This document shows, one piece after another, positions 63,492-64,000 of a stretch of DNA of 64,000 nucleotides. The position numbers and the translations under genes were made by a program. Below the pieces are notes generated by a model. It saw only the letters and a program-made list of their open reading frames with translations. It was not told the origin of the DNA and did no database searches. The DNA is taken from contig JBITNC010000002.1 of NCBI GenBank assembly GCA_050084985.1, positions 24,428,001 through 24,492,000 on the forward strand. The letters run 5' to 3'. Source of the stretch: Nageia nagi. Taxonomy: Eukaryota > Pinophyta. The stretch's first letter is position 1, and each line of letters begins with the position of its first letter.

Positions 63492-64000
63492 ATGGTTCAA
63501 ACTAGAAGTATGATTGCTAAGAAAATGTGAGAACATCCATTTGAAATACAAGAAATAGATTCAAATAATATGGATTTGATAGAGTATTCGGTTAGGAGGC
63601 CACCTCCTTTAGATGAATTAGATTCAAAAGTAGTTCATTATGAAAGTAAAGATTTGGATTGGGGTTATGATCAATCTAGATTGCAAAGACAAAGTATAGA
63701 AGATCTTGCTACTAAGACTAGAATGTAGGTGTTAGATGAAGAGTTAATTGAAATTCATCGTCGCCTAGCTAGTCATAGGGCTATTCCTAAGACATCTTCT
63801 AGTTTATCGGGAGATGTTGAAAAACAAAATCATAGACGTGATAACTTAGAAATAGATGAGGATAAATCTCAGGCTAAAACCATAGCAGTACCAGAGATTG
63901 AGCCTTATAAAGTTAAATATGATAGAGTCATTCATTTATTATTAGACGATCGAAAAGTTAGTTCTTTAATCCGAAAAGAGGGAACTTCTTTTTCTCATAG
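63492..64000 (+). pseudogene. Start of a gypsy gag gene (partial, two stops)
   Basis: ATG at 63492 starts MVQTRSMIAKKM, a typical plant gypsy gag beginning, then TGA at 63528-63530. The same frame stays open for another 65 codons (including SVRRPPPLDELDSKVV and DLDWGYDQSRLQRQSIEDLA) to TAG at 63726-63728, likely from a Gln codon, then continues open to the window edge with a hydrophilic, D/E/R-rich sequence. Only two stops in 169 codons, so it is less decayed than most coding sequence here. Capsid and knuckle regions would lie beyond the window. Confidence 0.7.

Larger units (their letters stand above)
60800..64000 (+). mobile_element. 5' end of a Ty3/gypsy element, running off the window
   Basis: LTR (60800-61646), PBS, a leader of about 1.8 kb and the start of gag, all plus strand. 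It interrupts the minus-strand integrase, so it inserted later. The right LTR is outside the window, so the target duplication (tgatg expected from 60795-60799) cannot be checked. Confidence 0.8.

Overview
This window looks like intergenic DNA from a large plant genome. It is strongly AT-rich, I see no intact host gene, and nearly everything recognisable is an old plant retrotransposon: Ty1/copia, Ty3/gypsy and plant LINE-1-like elements, most riddled with stop codons and frameshifts. Several elements sit inside others. The heavy decay, low gene density and unremoved old insertions suggest a gymnosperm-like genome; that is inference, not proof.

Layout. 1-6723: a decayed plus-strand LINE (endonuclease, reverse transcriptase, zinc-binding C-terminus, A-rich 3' end), interrupted at 3261-5732 by a minus-strand LTR element with a very short interior and a perfect 5-bp target duplication. 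8793-14210: a complete minus-strand Ty1/copia element with both LTRs, PBS, PPT and a nearly continuous gag-pol. 19427-19990: a LINE ORF1-like DUF4283/zinc-knuckle remnant. 22678-24252: a 5'-truncated minus-strand LINE with a long target duplication. 25057-26519: the only stretch with host-exon-like sequence. 30500-33128: a decayed plus-strand copia pol running into a GA microsatellite of about 520 bp. 34853-35175: a 21-bp minisatellite with palindromic units. 36944-37189: a PPR gene remnant, followed by a near-perfect hairpin of about 105-bp arms. 38343-46887: a complete plus-strand copia element with a leader of almost 3 kb. 48260-48575: a gypsy protease-like remnant. About 51600-53420: the 5' part of a fourth copia element (LTR end, PBS, gag). 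53748-54139: a 24-bp tandem array. 56264-60799: the 3' half of a minus-strand gypsy element, with an integrase C-terminus followed by a long unrecognised ORF in the env-like position. 60800-64000: the 5' end of a plus-strand gypsy element (LTR, PBS, structured leader, start of gag) inserted into that integrase.

No gene here appears to work with another as a pathway; the functional units are the retroelements. The most promising unexplained items are the long ORF downstream of the gypsy integrase, the hairpin at 37.4-37.6 kb, the palindromic 21-bp minisatellite, and the complementary motifs shared by the LTR and leader of the right-edge gypsy element. All similarity statements come from reading translations by eye; no database search was possible.
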